Assembly: GCA_030248195.1 (NCBI GenBank)
Contig: JASAND010028459.1
Span: 1-64,000 of the forward strand
DNA from: Trissonchulus latispiculum
Lineage: Eukaryota; Nematoda; Enoplea; Enoplida; Ironidae
Length of the DNA: 64,000 bases
Reading direction: 5' to 3'
This document shows, one piece after another, positions 61,196 to 64,000 of this stretch. The notes beneath the pieces were generated by a model that was given only the letters and a program-made list of their open reading frames with translations, did not search any database and was not told where the DNA came from. A program made the translations under genes and the position numbers. How positions within the stretch are numbered: the first letter of the stretch is position 1; every line of letters begins with the position of its first letter.

Positions 61196-61936
61196 ATGTT
61201 ATCTCAAGCGAAGCTGAGCGTCGTTGCTCTGAATGTCGGAGGTGAGATCTATTCAACCCTTCAAACCACACTGGCGAAATATCCCGACTCTCTGTTATGT
61301 ACCTGGTTCAAGAAGCTCTCCGACTGCCCGCTGCCAATTGATTCAGAAAACAGATACTTCATAGATCGTGACGGAAAGGTGTTTCAACATATTCTAAATT
61401 TTTTACGACAAGAGGATTACACGTTACCAGACGATTCCAAAACCCGGAACATTCTATTTCAGGAGGCGACCTATTACAAGCTGGAACGTCTTGTGGAGGC
61501 AATGGATTGTCGTTCTGGGGAGGAAGGCGACTCAGAAGGGGACAGTGGGGGTCGGATGCGCAGCGGTTTCATCACTGTCGGTTATCAGGGGACGTTCACC
61601 TTCGGAAGACAGGTGGGAAATGATGTCAATTTTCGCAAAATCAATCGTCTCCTAATCTGCGGAAGAGTGAGTCTGTGTCGTGAAGTCTTTGGTGATTCGC
61701 TGAATGAAGGCAGAGATCCGGATCGTGGTAACACCAACCGATACACGGCACGATTTTTTCTCAAGCATTCGTTTCTGGAGCAAGCTTTTGATATCCTAAA
61801 CGAGAATGGATTTAAGCTGCTCACCAGCGCTGCGTCCGGCACAAGTGGAGTCTCTCACGAAGGCGCTAAACCCGGATCTCATTCGGAAGAAGAAAGATGG
61901 GCCCACTACACCGAGTTTGTATTCTACAGAGAATAA
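61196..61936 (+). CDS. KCTD8/12/16-type BTB (T1) and H1 domain protein
   Basis: A single-exon frame of 246 residues. Residues about 7-100 form a T1/BTB domain (VVALNVGGEIYSTL, YFIDRDGKVFQHILNFLR, LFQEATYYKLERLVEAM). An acidic Gly/Ser linker follows (103-119). Residues about 120-246 match the H1 domain of KCTD8/12/16: FITVGYQGTFTFGR, REVFGDSLNEGRDPDR, RYTARFFLKHSFLEQAFD, and the end WAHYTEFVFYRE. In vertebrates these proteins are auxiliary subunits of GABA-B receptors: T1 pentamers bind the receptor tail and H1 binds G-beta-gamma and shapes desensitisation. Vertebrate KCTD12 is longer (about 325 residues) at the N-terminus and linker. The ATG has A at -3 and no upstream in-frame extension resembles the family. 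Function here is inferred. Confidence 0.9.
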   Translation: MLSQAKLSVVALNVGGEIYSTLQTTLAKYPDSLLCTWFKKLSDCPLPIDSENRYFIDRDGKVFQHILNFLRQEDYTLPDDSKTRNILFQEATYYKLERLVEAMDCRSGEEGDSEGDSGGRMRSGFITVGYQGTFTFGRQVGNDVNFRKINRLLICGRVSLCREVFGDSLNEGRDPDRGNTNRYTARFFLKHSFLEQAFDILNENGFKLLTSAASGTSGVSHEGAKPGSHSEEERWAHYTEFVFYRE

Positions 61937-62814
61937 TGGTCTAGCTCACCAAATGATAACAGAAGCTAAAGGCGAAGCTAAGTTACGCATGTTAACCGAA
62001 AATCATTTAAACATTTGTGATTAGTTCAAGCTGCTATTGAACCAAAAATATAAAAACCTAAAACCGAAGTTATTGTTCATTGTGTTGTGAATGTACTACA
62101 TATATCTACGACATTATAAGTTTGTATATCAAAAATACTATCTATAATACAGCGTGTAAAAGTATATATATACGAGGTGTGGTATGTATATATATCCGGG
62201 CATGTTTTACAGGGAAGAGAGGGTGGGGTGTGGAGACCCGAGATTCACCCATCTCAACAAAAACGCCCCCTCGCGGGATTTTTGCCTCCCCCTCCCGGAA
62301 TTTTTTGGGTTCCCAAATGTCTGCCAAAACAGGCCAATTTTAGAAAAAATTTCGAATTTTTTTCGTAAAAACGTCTATTTTTAGCTTAAATTCATTTCGG
62401 AGAAAGTTTTGCGTGTCTGCAAAATATGAAAACGGAAAACAAATTATGGCAGTTTTCCTGCAAAAGTCTTCCCTCTACGTGGCCTCCCGGTAACCTCCCT
62501 CCCGAAAAATTTCTAAATACATAGGGTAAAATGGGGTATTAAGGGTCGGACAAAAAATCCTGCCAACTAGAATTTGACTGTGATCTGCAGTTCAAAAAAC
62601 TATTTCTGACATATTTTCACTGTTTGTGGATTTATTTACATCATGTACCTCTGAGAATTTCAGCATGTTCAGTTGGCATAACTTTACATTATATGCATAT
62701 ATAAGTGATGCAAGAAAATTTTGAAACGAGCGAATAACAATTTTGAAAAATCTGGGTATATAGATGTTGAAAATTTTTGGATGTGCCCCCCAGAAATTTT
62801 ATTCTGGTTAGGCC
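61937..62814. other. 3' flank of the KCTD-like gene, repeat debris
   Basis: AT-rich 3' flank, then from about 62210 G- and C-rich runs like those in the short DNA elements. Ends of a defined element could not be set. No gene. Confidence 0.4.
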
Positions 62815-63055
62815 ACTGCTGGGTTGGGCTAGCAAAATTTTTCAAATATCTGCAATGATGACAAGTCTTCCTCTTTGCAAACAGTACAAACTCGATCGAT
62901 CTTATTCCTATGCACTGTTGGTCTGGCATATTGCCAAACGTGGAGGAGAAAACCCACCTTGTGGGGAATTTTGAAATATTTCTTAACAACTCAACAGGGA
63001 CACGAAAAGAGACTATAGCACAACACTATCGAGGACGATGTGTCATCCAATACTA
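62815..63055. repeat. Second copy of the interior of the element at 15907-17006
   Basis: Co-linear similarity to about 16140-16400: GGGTTGGGCTAG, TCTGCAATGATG, CTCTTCC/TTCCTCTT, TGGTCTGGCA, ATTGCCAAACGTGG, AGACTATAGC and GTCATCC occur in the same order and spacing. Its terminal repeats are degraded. Confidence 0.7.
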
Positions 63056-64000
63056 GGGATGGGCGCGGAAACAAAGGACTGAAAAAAGTTTTTCCGTTTT
63101 TTTCCATTTATCCGATGGGGTGCAAAAAATGGAAAAATATTCCTTGTGTTATTTTAACGACTTTACAGCGAAATATAATGTTTTCTGAACTTTTCCTGCG
63201 ATTTCGCACTATTTACAACTTTTTCCATGGGTCATTGTAGGTGGGGGTATGCTAAATCTGACCAAATTGTATTTATTTGGGTTTTTTCGAAGCATCGGAA
63301 AAAAATGGAAAAATATTCGAGACATGTTCTGAAACTTAATTTATGAAACCAGAACTTTAAGAAACTATCAAAAACACAAGACAATATCCATGAATTTGAG
63401 CTAATTCTGGGATTTAAGATTTTTTGCCATAAAATGTGTATAGGGTTGCGTAACTCAGGTAGACTTAACAATTCCAATGTCTAACAGTGGAATGTTCAGC
63501 CAAAACCTTTTAAAACTTCTGGTATTCTTCACTTTATGAGGTGTAATTACCTACGAAAACCACAGACCAGGTCTAGCAAAACCGTCAAGGTATGCAGAAG
63601 TCGCCTGCAGTTTATTCTACAGTATTGTCTGGTGAAAAAATTAATTCCTGTAATCAAGAATGTATAATAGTAAGAGTGACACTCTTACACTAGCATGAAC
63701 AAATCATGCTAAGTATGCTCGGTGCGTTAACTCGGGACCACTCCCCCCCCGAACTTCCGGGGGGGGGGGGTCCCACTTTGCACTATCTACACGCTTTCAT
63801 ATAAGCGTGTGTCTGCTCGCTGATTGGCCCATTAGCCTAAGGCTTACAGTAGGCATATTACAGTACAGCTCATTTCAAAGTGCGTTTGAGGCGAAGTTCC
63901 AAATCTGGCGAAATTGGCGACATTTCGCTTCAAAATTCGCGAAATCTTCCAAAATCTTAGAGAAATGTCGCCAAAAATTAACGACATTTCGCGAAAAATG
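63056..64000. other. Non-coding right end of window
   Basis: T-rich sequence with repeated TGGAAAAATATTC motifs (63125, 63307), a C-run/G-run hairpin at about 63738-63774, and, from about 63890 to the end, a cluster of GGCGAAATTGGCGACATTTCGC-like short direct and inverted repeats continuing past the window. No gene seen. Confidence 0.45.

Overview
The window reads as nuclear DNA of an invertebrate animal. It has spliced genes with GT-AG introns, three recognisable metazoan gene families, AT-rich unique sequence, and a very heavy load of short non-autonomous DNA transposons whose interiors are runs of G or C. The species cannot be fixed from the sequence. A sponge or another early-branching or marine invertebrate would fit, but that is a guess.

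Layout. (1) 1-12,476: two direct copies of a long non-coding repeat. Copy A occupies 1-3,792 and is cut by the window edge. Copy B occupies about 5,551-12,476. The copies are roughly 85-90% identical by eye. The unit carries many short, mostly perfect stem-loops, a tRNA-like cloverleaf on the minus strand and a block of about 115 bp identical in both copies. Substitutions between the copies fall in loops or exchange Watson-Crick for G-U pairs. This is the best candidate here for an undescribed system. (2) 12,477-15,426: MITE-like and hAT-like elements. (3) 15,427-35,213, plus strand: translation initiation factor eIF3 subunit k in eight exons (218 codons, the same length as human), stretched to about 19.8 kb by introns full of transposons, two related satellite arrays and a dead LINE fragment. 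(4) 35,214-41,593: intergenic, with a hAT-like element nested inside another. (5) 41,594-53,281, minus strand: an SAFB/SLTM-like SAP-RRM nuclear protein in at least 15 exons; the 5' exon(s) were not found. (6) 53,282-61,195: AT-rich, mostly featureless, with two hAT-like elements. (7) 61,196-61,936, plus strand: an intronless KCTD8/12/16-type protein (T1/BTB plus H1 domain). (8) 61,937-64,000: repeat remnants.

Nothing suggests that the three genes work together: eIF3k is a translation factor, the SAFB-like protein a nuclear RNA/DNA-binding scaffold and the KCTD protein a receptor or G-protein accessory subunit. At least thirteen inverted-repeat elements are flanked by 8-bp target duplications (two with one mismatch), the hallmark of the hAT superfamily, and three by 5-bp duplications. 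All exon coordinates were read by eye from splice signals and family conservation. They keep one open frame across each gene but have not been checked against transcripts.
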